Below are positions 1 through 6,505 of a stretch of 7,249 nucleotides of DNA, one piece after another (position 1 is the stretch's first letter; every line of letters begins with the position of its first letter). The DNA comes from an uncultured Eubacteriales bacterium (lineage in GTDB: Bacteria; Bacillota; Clostridia; Oscillospirales; CAG-272). The notes below the pieces were generated by a model. It was not told the origin of the DNA. It made no database searches and saw nothing but the letters and a program-made list of their open reading frames with translations. A program made the position numbers and the translations under genes. Where the stretch lies: assembly GCA_934500855.1 (NCBI GenBank), contig CAKSUH010000078.1:1-7249 (forward strand), read 5' to 3'.

Positions 1-597
1 CGATTGGACTGCAGGCTTCCGCTTGATTTGGCACACTGCGCGGAGATCTGGTGCAGGACTGCCGATGCTTTTCTGACGCGGGATGTGCCGTGTCCGTCCA
101 AACCGCCCCGGTTGCCCTGTCCCGCGCTTCCGCTTTTTTCGGGAACGGAAGCGGAATCTGTGACCGACTGTCCGCCGCTCTGCGGTGCGGGGTCATGGGC
201 GGAGTGGGAAGCGAATACAAAAAAAAGCCTCGCCGGGGCGGAGGTGGTGCGGGTTCGGCTGCCTGTCGGATTCCGCGCAAAAAAAATGAGCCTGTGGCAG
301 GCGGAGCGGATTCTCTGCGGCGCGGAAGTCGATCCCGACGGGGAAGCGGTCCAGCAAACCGATTTCCTTGCGGGCTTCTGCACGGCGGCACGGCGGGTGG
401 TTCTGGACAGCGCCTGCGACCCGAGGGAGGTTCTCGCTCTTGCGGAGCAGACCGCCCGCCGCCGCGGGGGGATGCCGCCGCTGATCTGGCGTTTTTCTCC
501 CGCTGCCGCGCCCGACCGCGAAACATTGGTCTCGGTTCTGCGCCTGATCCGCGCGCCGCGCGGGGTCGTGCCGATTCTTACCAATCGTACTGTGTGA
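1..597 (+). CDS. hypothetical protein, 5'-truncated by the window edge
   Basis: An open frame runs from the first base to a TGA at 595-597 (about 198 codons visible). No start with a ribosome binding site is seen; the TTG at position 4 is only the first possible initiator, so the true start is probably upstream. I recognise no family. The first third is rich in Cys and Pro, which is unusual and leaves open that the true frame differs there. The last ~110 residues look more protein-like: an LPVGFRAKKMSLWQAE stretch, then an acidic/helical region with Arg-rich pieces (TARRRGG) and a hydrophobic C-terminus (VVPILTNRTV). No membrane segment or catalytic motif stands out. Two A8 runs (219-226 and 279-286) lie in the frame as A-AAA-AAA-A and A-AAA-AAA-A. 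The last 20 bp overlap the end of convergent trmL. Whether the whole frame is coding is uncertain. Confidence 0.45.
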   Translation, partial: RLDCRLPLDLAHCAEIWCRTADAFLTRDVPCPSKPPRLPCPALPLFSGTEAESVTDCPPLCGAGSWAEWEANTKKSLAGAEVVRVRLPVGFRAKKMSLWQAERILCGAEVDPDGEAVQQTDFLAGFCTAARRVVLDSACDPREVLALAEQTARRRGGMPPLIWRFSPAAAPDRETLVSVLRLIRAPRGVVPILTNRTV

Positions 598-1075
598 GCG
601 TTCCCGCTGTCTGCAGACCTTCAAAATTGCCCTGCCGCAGAACCTCATAGACTGCGATTGCGACCGAGTTGGAGAGATTCAGCGAGCGCAGACCTTCCCG
701 CATGGGAAGTCGCACACAACGGTCGGGGTTGGCGTGGAGGAAGTCCTCGGGCAGACCCTTTGTCTCTTTTCCGAAGAACAGGAAAACGGGGGAGGGGTAG
801 CGGATGTCGGTATAAAGATTTTTCGCTTTGGTGGAGAAGCAGTAGAAATCCGCCTCGGGGTGCTTGGCGAAAAAGTCCTCCAGACCGTCGTAGTAGGTGA
901 TGTCGAGGTAATGCCAGTAGTCCAGCCCTGCGCGTTTGAGTTTGCGGTCATCGATTTCAAACCCGAGCGGGCGGATGAGGTGAAGCGCCGCGCCCGTGGC
1001 GGCGCAGGTGCGCGCAATGTTGCCCGTGTTCTGCGGGATTTCGGGTTCGTGGAGGACAATGTTGATGGGTTTCAT
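578..1075 (-). CDS. trmL: tRNA (cytidine(34)-2'-O)-methyltransferase, TrmL/YibK (CspR) family
   Basis: A complete 165-residue SPOUT-class methyltransferase. In this family the enzyme uses S-adenosylmethionine to 2'-O-methylate the wobble nucleotide 34 of certain tRNAs (tRNA-Leu in E. coli), aiding codon reading; it acts in the cytosol as a dimer. Visible family motifs are the N-terminal IVLHEPEIPQNTGNIARTCA (residues 6-25), the AGLDYW block (49-54), the SAM-site element FFGKETKGLP (100-109), and the knot region with RLPM (122-125) and SLNLSNSVAIAVYE (131-144). Length matches the usual 155-165 residues. I chose the ATG at 1075-1073 because the homology starts at MKPINIVL and AAAAGGA lies 7 nt upstream; an in-frame start at 1123 adds 16 residues without homology and would lie inside the promoter -10 region. 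The gene is divergent from secA, single and convergent with the first frame. Its 3' end has no visible terminator. Confidence 0.95.
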   Translation of the reverse strand: MKPINIVLHEPEIPQNTGNIARTCAATGAALHLIRPLGFEIDDRKLKRAGLDYWHYLDITYYDGLEDFFAKHPEADFYCFSTKAKNLYTDIRYPSPVFLFFGKETKGLPEDFLHANPDRCVRLPMREGLRSLNLSNSVAIAVYEVLRQGNFEGLQTAGTLTQYDW

Positions 1076-1082
1076 ATTCCGT

Positions 1083-1089
1083 TCCTTTT
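1083..1089 (-). promoter_or_regulatory. ribosome binding site of trmL
   Basis: On the minus strand this reads AAAAGGA, 7 nt before the ATG at 1075. It decides the start: the longer in-frame start at 1123 has no such site and sits upstream of the likely transcription start. Confidence 0.8.
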
Positions 1090-1113
1090 CGTGTAGCTTG
1101 GGATATCGGGAAT

Positions 1114-1142
1114 AGGATAGCACATTTTTTCGCTTTTCGCAA
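1114..1142 (-). promoter_or_regulatory. sigma-70/SigA-type promoter of trmL
   Basis: The minus strand reads TTGCGA (1142-1137), a 17-bp spacer, then TATCCT (1119-1114). Both hexamers match the housekeeping consensus at four of six positions and the spacing is ideal. Transcription would begin near 1107, giving a leader of roughly 30 nt before the trmL ATG, with the ribosome binding site inside it. Confidence 0.65.
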
Positions 1143-1198
1143 GACCTGCGGCGAAGAATTTGCGCGGAATTGATAAAATTTACAAAATAGAATAGCTT

Positions 1199-1227
1199 TT
1201 GAAACGAAAATACGCTATAATTATATA
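1199..1227 (+). promoter_or_regulatory. probable secA promoter
   Basis: TTGAAA at 1199-1204 (five of six to the -35 consensus) is followed after 17 bp by TATATA at 1222-1227, within an AT-rich island. A perfect TATAAT at 1216-1221 overlaps but has only a poor -35 partner (TAGCTT, 1193-1198), and TATAGT at 1224-1229 would need a 19-bp spacer, so the exact -10 is uncertain. Transcription from here would give a secA leader of roughly 260 nt. Confidence 0.55.
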
Positions 1228-1239
1228 GTTATAAACCGT

Positions 1240-1280
1240 GGTTGCAGACATCGCCTTGTGATTTGCTGCGCTTTGCAACC
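1240..1280 (+). repeat. 7-bp inverted repeat just downstream of the secA promoter
   Basis: GGTTGCA (1240-1246) and TGCAACC (1274-1280) are perfect inverted complements separated by 27 nt. The element starts close to the expected transcription start. It could be a leader hairpin with a large loop or a binding site for a dimeric protein spaced about three helical turns; the sequence does not decide, and chance is possible. Confidence 0.4.
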
Positions 1281-1369
1281 GAATGAAAAAGTTATGCATC
1301 TTCCATCGTTTTTACACTGTGCGGTTGAATCCGGTATTCTCTTTGCTGTATCGGTACTGCGTCCGGCAG

Positions 1370-1416
1370 GCTTCCCCTCGGGGGGAAGCTGTCACGGAGT
1401 GACTGATGAGGGGGGG
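1370..1416 (+). repeat. REP/MITE-like double-hairpin intergenic repeat
   Basis: Hairpin one has an 8-bp perfect stem, GCTTCCCC (1370-1377) with GGGGAAGC (1382-1389), around a TCGG loop. Hairpin two follows after one base: GTCAC (1391-1395) with GTGAC (1399-1403), loop GGA. It ends in TGATGAGGGGGG (1404-1415 or so). This layout (C-rich/G-rich hairpin, short second hairpin, GATGAGGGG tail) resembles small repeats that I recall as abundant between genes of gut Clostridia; that is memory, not a search. Neither hairpin is followed by a T tract, so it is not an intrinsic terminator. The CCCCTC at 1374-1379 could alternatively pair with GAGGGG at 1408-1413. Confidence 0.65.
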
Positions 1417-1429
1417 ATAACGGTTATCC
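1415..1429 (+). repeat. small hairpin GGATAA-CGG-TTATCC in the secA leader
   Basis: A perfect 6-bp stem (1415-1420 with 1424-1429) with a CGG loop directly abuts the G-run that ends the double-hairpin repeat. It is followed by the 8-bp palindrome CCGATCGG (1432-1439). No T tract follows. Confidence 0.5.
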
Positions 1430-1468
1430 AACCGATCGGACGAGATTCTCTTACTCAATATTCTGTCG

Positions 1469-1482
1469 GCACCCTCGGGTGC
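1469..1482 (+). promoter_or_regulatory. hairpin immediately upstream of the secA ribosome binding site
   Basis: GCACC (1469-1473) pairs with GGTGC (1478-1482) around CTCG. The 3' arm ends exactly one base before the GGAAAGGA ribosome site. If it forms in the transcript it would place the ribosome site at the base of a stem, leaving it single-stranded and exposed, or could affect ribosome loading. Role is inferred only. Confidence 0.5.
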
Positions 1483-1490
1483 GGAAAGGA
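1483..1490 (+). promoter_or_regulatory. ribosome binding site of secA
   Basis: GGAAAGGA lies 6 nt before the ATG at 1497. It fixes the secA start: an in-frame GTG at 1479 lies upstream of this site and inside the hairpin, so it is not the initiator. Confidence 0.85.
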
Positions 1491-1496
1491 CCGATT

Positions 1497-4265
1497 ATGT
1501 CTCTTATAACCAAGCTGTTCGGAACCTACAGTCAGCATCAGCTGAAGAAGGTCAATGTCATCGCGGATCGTGTGGATGCGCTGGCGGATACCTATGCCGC
1601 CATGAGCAACGAAGAACTGCGCGGCGTGACCGAAAAGCTCAAAGCGCGCTATGCGGCAGGGGAAACGCTTGACGAGCTTCTGCCCGATGCGTTTGCGGCG
1701 GTTCGCGAGGCGGATGACCGTGTTCTCGGAAAGCGCCCGTTCCGTGTGCAGATCGTGGGCGGCATCGTCCTTCATCAGGGCAGAATTGCCGAAATGAAAA
1801 CGGGAGAAGGAAAAACGCTGGTCGCAACCCTGCCTGCATACCTCAACGCGCTCACGGGCGAGGGGGTCCACATCGTTACGGTCAACGACTACCTCGCGCG
1901 CGTCGGCGCTGAAGAGATGGGGCGCGTTTACGAGTTCATGGGACTGACAACGGGACTGGTTGTTCACGGGCAGTCGGGGGCGGAAAAGCACGCGGCGTAT
2001 GCGGCGGATATTACCTACGGAACCAACAACGAGTTCGGCTTCGACTATCTGCGGGATAACATGGTCATATACAAGGAGCAGATGGTTCAGCGCGGGCACG
2101 CGTTCGCGATCGTGGACGAGGTGGACTCCATCCTCATCGACGAGGCGAGAACGCCGCTGATCATTTCGGGTGCGGGCGAGCAGGTCAGCGACCTGTACGA
2201 GCGCACCGACCGCTTGGTTCGCACCATGAAGAAGTTCGTCATCAAGGAACTGGACGATAAGGAAACGCACGATGACATCGACGCGGACTATCTGGTTGAC
2301 GAAAAGGCGAACAATGCGGTTCTGACTGCAAAAGGCTCGAAGAAGGCGGAGGCATATTTCGGTATCAACTGCCTTTCCGACGAGGAAAACATCATGCTTG
2401 CGCATCATGTCAATCAGGCAATCCGTGCATACGGCTGTATGCACCGCGATGTGGACTATGTGGTCAACGAGAACGGGGTTATCATTGTCGACAGCTTCAC
2501 GGGGCGGCTGATGCCCGGCAGACGGTATTCGGACGGTCTGCATCAGGCAATCGAAGCCAAAGAGGGCGTTCAGATTCAGAAAGAGAACAAAACGCTGGCA
2601 ACCATCACCTTCCAGAACTACTTCCGGATGTATGGGAAACTCTCGGGCATGACGGGAACCGCGCTGACCGAAGAGGACGAATTCCGCGAAATTTACAAAC
2701 TGGATGTCATTGAGATTCCCACCAACAAGCCCATGATCCGCGACGATCACCCCGACGCGGTCTACCGCACCATGCGGGGCAAGTACAACGCGATTGTCGA
2801 GCAGGTGCGGGAGTGCCACGCAAAGGGACAGCCGGTTCTGGTGGGTACCATTTCCATCGACAAATCCGAGGAGCTTTCCAAAATGCTCCGTGACGCGGGC
2901 ATTCCGCACACGGTGCTGAACGCGAAATACCATGCGAAAGAGGCGGCGATTGTCGCGCAGGCGGGTCAGCTCGGCGCGGTGACGATTTCCACCAACATGG
3001 CGGGGCGCGGAACCGATATTCTGCTGGGCGGTAACCCCGAATTCATGGCGAAAGAGGAGATGCGCGCAAAGGGCATTTCCGAGGAGTATATCGCGCGGTG
3101 CACGGGTATGACCGACACCGATGACGAGGAGCTGATTGCGGCGCGGAAGCTGTTCCGCGAACTGACGGAGAAGCACCGCGCAAAAATCGAACCCGAAGCG
3201 GAAAAGGTCAAGGCGGCGGGCGGACTCTTCATCCTCGGCACCGAGCGGCATGAAAGCCGTCGGATCGACAACCAGCTGCGCGGGCGTTCCGGACGGCAGG
3301 GCGACCCGGGAGAATCGAAGTTTTTCCTCTCTATGGAGGACGATCTGATGCGCCTGTTCGGTACCGACCGTTTCCAGGGCATTGTCGAAGCGCTGAAAAT
3401 GCCCGAGGATATGCCGATTGACGCAAAGATTCTGTCCAACGCCATCGAGCGTGCGCAGAAGCGTATCGAGGCGGCAAACTTCAAGAGAAGAAAGTATGTT
3501 CTGTCCTATGACGATGTGATGAATCAGCAGAGAACGCTGATTTACAACCAGCGCCGTCAGGTGCTGGACGGCGAGAACATTTCTCCACCCATTCAGCGCA
3601 TGATTTCCGAGCCGGTTGCCGATACGGTGCATTTCTTCACGGGAGGAGACACGCCTGCGCATGAGTGGAACCTCGAGGGCTTGCGCGCGCACTTCCTCGG
3701 CTGGCTGACCACGGAGGACGATTTCCGCTTTGACGGGGACGAACTGAAGACGCTGACCCGCGAGGAACTGACCGAGCGGCTGACGAACCGCGCGCTGGAC
3801 CGCTATCATGAGAAGGAAGCGCTGTTCGGCGAAGAGGTGTTCCGCGAAGTGGAGCGTGCGATCCTGCTTCGGAATGTCGACTCGGCGTGGATGGAACACA
3901 TCGACACGATGGAGGACCTGAAAAACAATGTCGGCTTGCAGGCTTACGCGCAAAGAGATCCCGTTACCGAGTATCGGATTCGCGGCGCGGAGATGTTTGA
4001 CGGCATGGTGGAGGACATCCGTAAAAATACGGTCCGCATGATCCTCACGGTCGTGCCGCGCCCGCAGGAGACCATCCGCAGGGTGCAGATTGCAAAGCCG
4101 ATTACAGAGGGCTTTGAGGGGGGCGAGAAGAAACGCCCCGTTGTGAAAAAGAATACGCCCGCGGCGGCAAAGGAAACGGTCGGAAGAAACGATCCCTGCC
4201 CGTGCGGAAGCGGGAAAAAGTACAAAAACTGCTGTATGCGCGGAAATTCGCAGGAGCGGCAGTAA
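1497..4265 (+). CDS. secA: preprotein translocase ATPase subunit SecA
   Basis: A complete 922-residue SecA, the cytosolic/peripheral motor that binds SecYEG and uses ATP to push unfolded preproteins across the membrane. Domains in order: NBD1 with Walker A MKTGEGKT (100-107) and the DEVD Walker B/motif II (207-210, continuing SILIDEARTPLI); the preprotein cross-linking domain (about 220-370); NBD2 with MAGRGTDILLGG (A502-G503-R504-G505-T506-D507) and the arginine-finger block QLRGRSGRQGD (593-603); the helical scaffold and two-helix finger region around WMEHIDTMEDLK (798-809); and a C-terminal SEC-C zinc motif RNDPCPCGSGKKYKNCC with C901, C903, C912 and C913 (the CC ending is a common variant of CH). 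Everything catalytic is intact and no frameshift is seen. The ATG at 1497 is chosen from the GGAAAGGA site. It follows a long structured leader and is followed after 33 bp by a membrane-protein gene with no terminator between. Confidence 0.98.
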   Translation: MSLITKLFGTYSQHQLKKVNVIADRVDALADTYAAMSNEELRGVTEKLKARYAAGETLDELLPDAFAAVREADDRVLGKRPFRVQIVGGIVLHQGRIAEMKTGEGKTLVATLPAYLNALTGEGVHIVTVNDYLARVGAEEMGRVYEFMGLTTGLVVHGQSGAEKHAAYAADITYGTNNEFGFDYLRDNMVIYKEQMVQRGHAFAIVDEVDSILIDEARTPLIISGAGEQVSDLYERTDRLVRTMKKFVIKELDDKETHDDIDADYLVDEKANNAVLTAKGSKKAEAYFGINCLSDEENIMLAHHVNQAIRAYGCMHRDVDYVVNENGVIIVDSFTGRLMPGRRYSDGLHQAIEAKEGVQIQKENKTLATITFQNYFRMYGKLSGMTGTALTEEDEFREIYKLDVIEIPTNKPMIRDDHPDAVYRTMRGKYNAIVEQVRECHAKGQPVLVGTISIDKSEELSKMLRDAGIPHTVLNAKYHAKEAAIVAQAGQLGAVTISTNMAGRGTDILLGGNPEFMAKEEMRAKGISEEYIARCTGMTDTDDEELIAARKLFRELTEKHRAKIEPEAEKVKAAGGLFILGTERHESRRIDNQLRGRSGRQGDPGESKFFLSMEDDLMRLFGTDRFQGIVEALKMPEDMPIDAKILSNAIERAQKRIEAANFKRRKYVLSYDDVMNQQRTLIYNQRRQVLDGENISPPIQRMISEPVADTVHFFTGGDTPAHEWNLEGLRAHFLGWLTTEDDFRFDGDELKTLTREELTERLTNRALDRYHEKEALFGEEVFREVERAILLRNVDSAWMEHIDTMEDLKNNVGLQAYAQRDPVTEYRIRGAEMFDGMVEDIRKNTVRMILTVVPRPQETIRRVQIAKPITEGFEGGEKKRPVVKKNTPAAAKETVGRNDPCPCGSGKKYKNCCMRGNSQERQ

Positions 4266-4298
4266 TTCAACATTCAACAGAGAAAGGAGATTGCGGAT

Positions 4299-5024
4299 AT
4301 GGGCTTCGGATGGCTGTTCCTGGGGTATGTGGTCTCCTTTTTGCTGTCGGCTGTCGGCGGAATGCTGAATATCAAATTTCTGGTATGTCTGCTGGGATAT
4401 ATCATGATTCTTCGGGGGGTATGGGAGCTGTGCAAATACAACACGGCGTTCCGCGTCCCGTTGGCGGCGGTACTGGCGCTTTTGCCGGTTACCGTTTATG
4501 AAATGCTTGCGGAATGGGGCGCGGTGTTCGCATGGGATGTCCCGTTCCTGTCGGCAGGCGCGGAAGCGGTAATGGCATGGGTGGACTTCGGGCTTACCGT
4601 GGTCTTTCACTTTGCGGGGTATTATGCCATCGCAGTCATCGCGAGAAGCGTGGATCTGCCGAGACTCGTGCAGAGCGCGGTGTTCGATTCGGTTATCGGG
4701 GTCGGCTATGTGTCGCTGTTTCTGGTCTGCAGACTGGCGCTGACGGAGACTGCGGCGGCATATTTCGGCGCGCCGCTGACGGTTTTCCTTCTGTTCTGGC
4801 GGATTTGCGATCTCTGCCTGTTGATTTCCTGTTGCAAGAACATCTGTCCGGCAGGGGATGAGGATCAAACGCCGAAGCCCTACCGTTGGGCGTTTCTCAA
4901 TCGGATGGGCGAGCGGTTTGCCGGCAATTTTCAACGCGCGGCGGACAGTACCCGTGCCTCGCGTGAGGAGGACCTGCGGAGACGGCGCGAGCGGAAAAAC
5001 CGAAATTCCGGAGGAAAAAGCTGA
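4299..5024 (+). CDS. uncharacterised multi-spanning membrane protein (241 aa)
   Basis: I do not recognise this as a named family. AAGGAG (4284-4289) lies 9 nt before the ATG, a strong site. About six hydrophobic segments are visible, near residues 5-23, 25-44, 53-72, 90-115, 128-148 and 155-179, followed by a hydrophilic, strongly basic tail (from ~185, ending in RRRRERKNRN) that should be cytoplasmic. There is no signal peptide separate from the first helix, no transporter signature and no enzyme motif. Cys residues cluster near the end of the last helix (C170, C173, C178, C179, C183). Residues 33-48 carry GYIMI-x2-G-x3-L-x3-N, matched with identical spacing in the next protein, so the two may be distant relatives or partners. 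The stop codon overlaps the start of the next gene by one base, implying translational coupling. Function unknown. Confidence 0.85.
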   Translation: MGFGWLFLGYVVSFLLSAVGGMLNIKFLVCLLGYIMILRGVWELCKYNTAFRVPLAAVLALLPVTVYEMLAEWGAVFAWDVPFLSAGAEAVMAWVDFGLTVVFHFAGYYAIAVIARSVDLPRLVQSAVFDSVIGVGYVSLFLVCRLALTETAAAYFGAPLTVFLLFWRICDLCLLISCCKNICPAGDEDQTPKPYRWAFLNRMGERFAGNFQRAADSTRASREEDLRRRRERKNRNSGGKS

Positions 5025-6421
5025 TGTATAAAGAAAAAACAATGGGCTTCCTTTGGATTGTGCTCGGAATCTGCTTCCTGTGGGATCCGATTGTCGGCGT
5101 GGCGGATCTTCTGCCCGACATTATCGGATGGCTGCTTATATCGGTCGGTATTTCCGCGCTGGCGGATATGAACGATTCGGTTGCCGAGGCGCAGCAGGGC
5201 TTTCGCAGAATGCTGTGGGTGAGCCTTGCGCGTATTGCGGCGGAGCTTCTGGTTTTCGTTTTTCTCGGGAACACCAGCGATAAACTCAACCCTTACGAAA
5301 CCCCGGTCTGGACCCTGCTTTTTGCCTTTTCGTTTGCGGTGCTGGATCTGTGTTTCCTTTTGCCCGCATTCCGCAGTTTCTGGCGCGGGATTTCCGCGCT
5401 TTCGGAGTGCGGCGGGGCGCGGAACGGACTGGCAACGCCGAACCGTCGCGGCAGAAGTCTGTGCGACAGAATGGCAACCGTTACCGTTGTGTTCCTGATC
5501 CTGCATGAAACGATGACCGTCCTTCCGGAACTGACCGTCCTGTCGGTGTTCCGTCAGGAAGGAATTTACAATACGGCGCTCTATCGCTTCCGCGATCTTT
5601 TCCGTGTCGTTTCGGCAACCGTTTCGGGCACGGCGGGACTGGCATTTCTCGTATACTGGTGGCGCTTTTTCGGCGTGTGGAGACGGGAGACGCCGTGGTT
5701 GGACAGCCTGCGCGCAAGATATGAGCGGGAGGTCCTGCCGGACACGGGTCTGCTGTTGCGGCGGCGCGTCGGAGCGGGTTTTGCCTTTTTACGGGTCGGA
5801 ATTCTGCTGTCGGTGAACCTGTCGCTTCTGTACTACGAATTTCTGCCCGATTGGGGTAGCGTGATGGTGGTGCTGTGCGGTTGCTTCATCCTCGGGAATC
5901 TGATGCAGGGAAGCTCCACGCTGGTCGGCATCGGGCTGTCGGTTGCGGTGGTCGGAATCCCGCGCACCCTTCTGAATGTGCGGTATCTGCGGGACTATGT
6001 GCCGAAGGCGTCGCTTATGGATCCCGAGGCATATGAGCGGTATTTTCCGGTTTGCGTGCTTGCCGCGGTCGAAACGGTTCTGACCGCGCTGTTTGTCGCT
6101 TGCGTTCTGCTCTGCGTGATGCGGATGGCAAGTCGCTATGCGGCGGGGAAGGATGCGATCTCCCGCATGAGCGCCGAGCGGGATATGCGGGCGCGGCGCA
6201 GGCAGGCAACCCTCATCCTGCTGTTCACGGTGCTTTCCGCAGGTGCAAAAATCGCGGAGGTTTTCCTGCAACCGCGCTACGGCTGGATCTGGCTGATTCA
6301 GTTTGCGCTGTCAATGGTGCTGTTTATACTGTTCAACGGTCTGCTGACCGATGTAACCGAGTCGGTTTGCGGCGCGTTTCCGTCGACGGGACGGGGCGGC
6401 GTCGGCACACAAAAGGACTGA
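5024..6421 (+). CDS. uncharacterised polytopic membrane protein (465 aa)
   Basis: The start ATG overlaps the previous stop (TGATG), with GGAGG (5010-5014) 9 nt upstream; a second in-frame ATG at 5042 has no good site. About twelve hydrophobic segments are visible, near residues 8-25, 29-47, 63-82, 95-117, 151-175, 198-219, 249-272, 277-295, 297-316, 343-366, 394-413 and 420-441. Basic loops lie between helices at ~139-150, ~219-250 and 368-394 (RMSAERDMRARRRQ), which by the positive-inside rule are cytoplasmic. The N-terminus contains DLLPDIIGWLLI (28-39), a pattern I associate with small hypothetical membrane proteins of Clostridia, and shares a G-x3-I-x2-G-x3-L-x3-N motif (35-50) with the preceding protein. 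No known transporter, polymerase or flippase signature is apparent. Context (membrane partner upstream, ABC protein downstream) hints at a role in export or envelope biology, but that is only inference. Confidence 0.85.
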   Translation: MYKEKTMGFLWIVLGICFLWDPIVGVADLLPDIIGWLLISVGISALADMNDSVAEAQQGFRRMLWVSLARIAAELLVFVFLGNTSDKLNPYETPVWTLLFAFSFAVLDLCFLLPAFRSFWRGISALSECGGARNGLATPNRRGRSLCDRMATVTVVFLILHETMTVLPELTVLSVFRQEGIYNTALYRFRDLFRVVSATVSGTAGLAFLVYWWRFFGVWRRETPWLDSLRARYEREVLPDTGLLLRRRVGAGFAFLRVGILLSVNLSLLYYEFLPDWGSVMVVLCGCFILGNLMQGSSTLVGIGLSVAVVGIPRTLLNVRYLRDYVPKASLMDPEAYERYFPVCVLAAVETVLTALFVACVLLCVMRMASRYAAGKDAISRMSAERDMRARRRQATLILLFTVLSAGAKIAEVFLQPRYGWIWLIQFALSMVLFILFNGLLTDVTESVCGAFPSTGRGGVGTQKD

Positions 6422-6490
6422 CGGAATTGCCGCGATGACCGCCGATTGCCGATTTGCACGGAGAATCGGGAATTGACGGCTGTCGATTCG

Positions 6491-6500
6491 GGAAAGGAGA
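6491..6500 (+). promoter_or_regulatory. ribosome binding site that sets the ABC protein start at GTG
   Basis: GGAAAGGAGA is a strong Shine-Dalgarno sequence. The AAGGAG core ends 6 nt before the in-frame GTG at 6506 but 15 nt before the ATG at 6515, so the GTG is the better initiator. A weaker alternative is an in-frame TTG at 6473 behind GGAG (6460-6463). Confidence 0.7.
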
Positions 6501-6505
6501 AACCT

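Larger units (their letters stand above)
1076..1496. other. divergent trmL/secA intergenic region with a long secA leader
   Basis: This 421-bp stretch between the trmL and secA start codons holds no credible gene. On the trmL side are its ribosome site and promoter. In the middle lies an AT-rich block (about 1170-1235) unlike the GC-rich surroundings, containing the likely secA promoter and the perfect palindrome TATAATTATA (1216-1225). From about 1240 to 1496 lies a structured secA leader with an inverted repeat (1240-1280), a REP-like double hairpin (1370-1416) and two more hairpins (1415-1429, 1469-1482). Short open frames here (1258-1509, 1283-1402) lack ribosome binding sites and run through the repeat. 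Confidence 0.8.

Noticed and set aside
51..650. An alternative plus-strand frame over the first 650 bases
   Set aside because: Its second half is a long Arg/Gly/Pro-rich string typical of an out-of-frame reading and it runs into trmL. Its first half is less clearly wrong, which is reflected in the low confidence given to the chosen frame.
1076..1123. A longer trmL start adding 16 residues (MLSYSRYPKLHEKERN)
   Set aside because: The added residues lie outside family homology, have no ribosome site and overlap the probable promoter -10 box.
1283..1402. A 39-codon frame starting MKKLCIFH in the secA leader
   Set aside because: No ribosome binding site precedes it and its second half is the translated REP-like repeat, a usual source of spurious small proteins.
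1370..1403. The double hairpin as an intrinsic terminator
   Set aside because: Neither stem is followed by a T tract on the plus strand; the downstream sequence is a G run. On the minus strand the stems are also not followed by a T run.
1455..5042. A 1195-codon open frame on the minus strand, antisense to all of secA
   Set aside because: It mirrors secA, which has unmistakable motifs throughout. The translated product is rich in Arg, His, Gln and Val without domains, as expected when GC-biased codons leave few stops in a complementary frame.
6449..6469. Hairpin CCGATT/AATCGG between the membrane gene and the ABC gene as a terminator
   Set aside because: The stem is only 6 bp with a 9-nt loop and no T tract, too weak to call.
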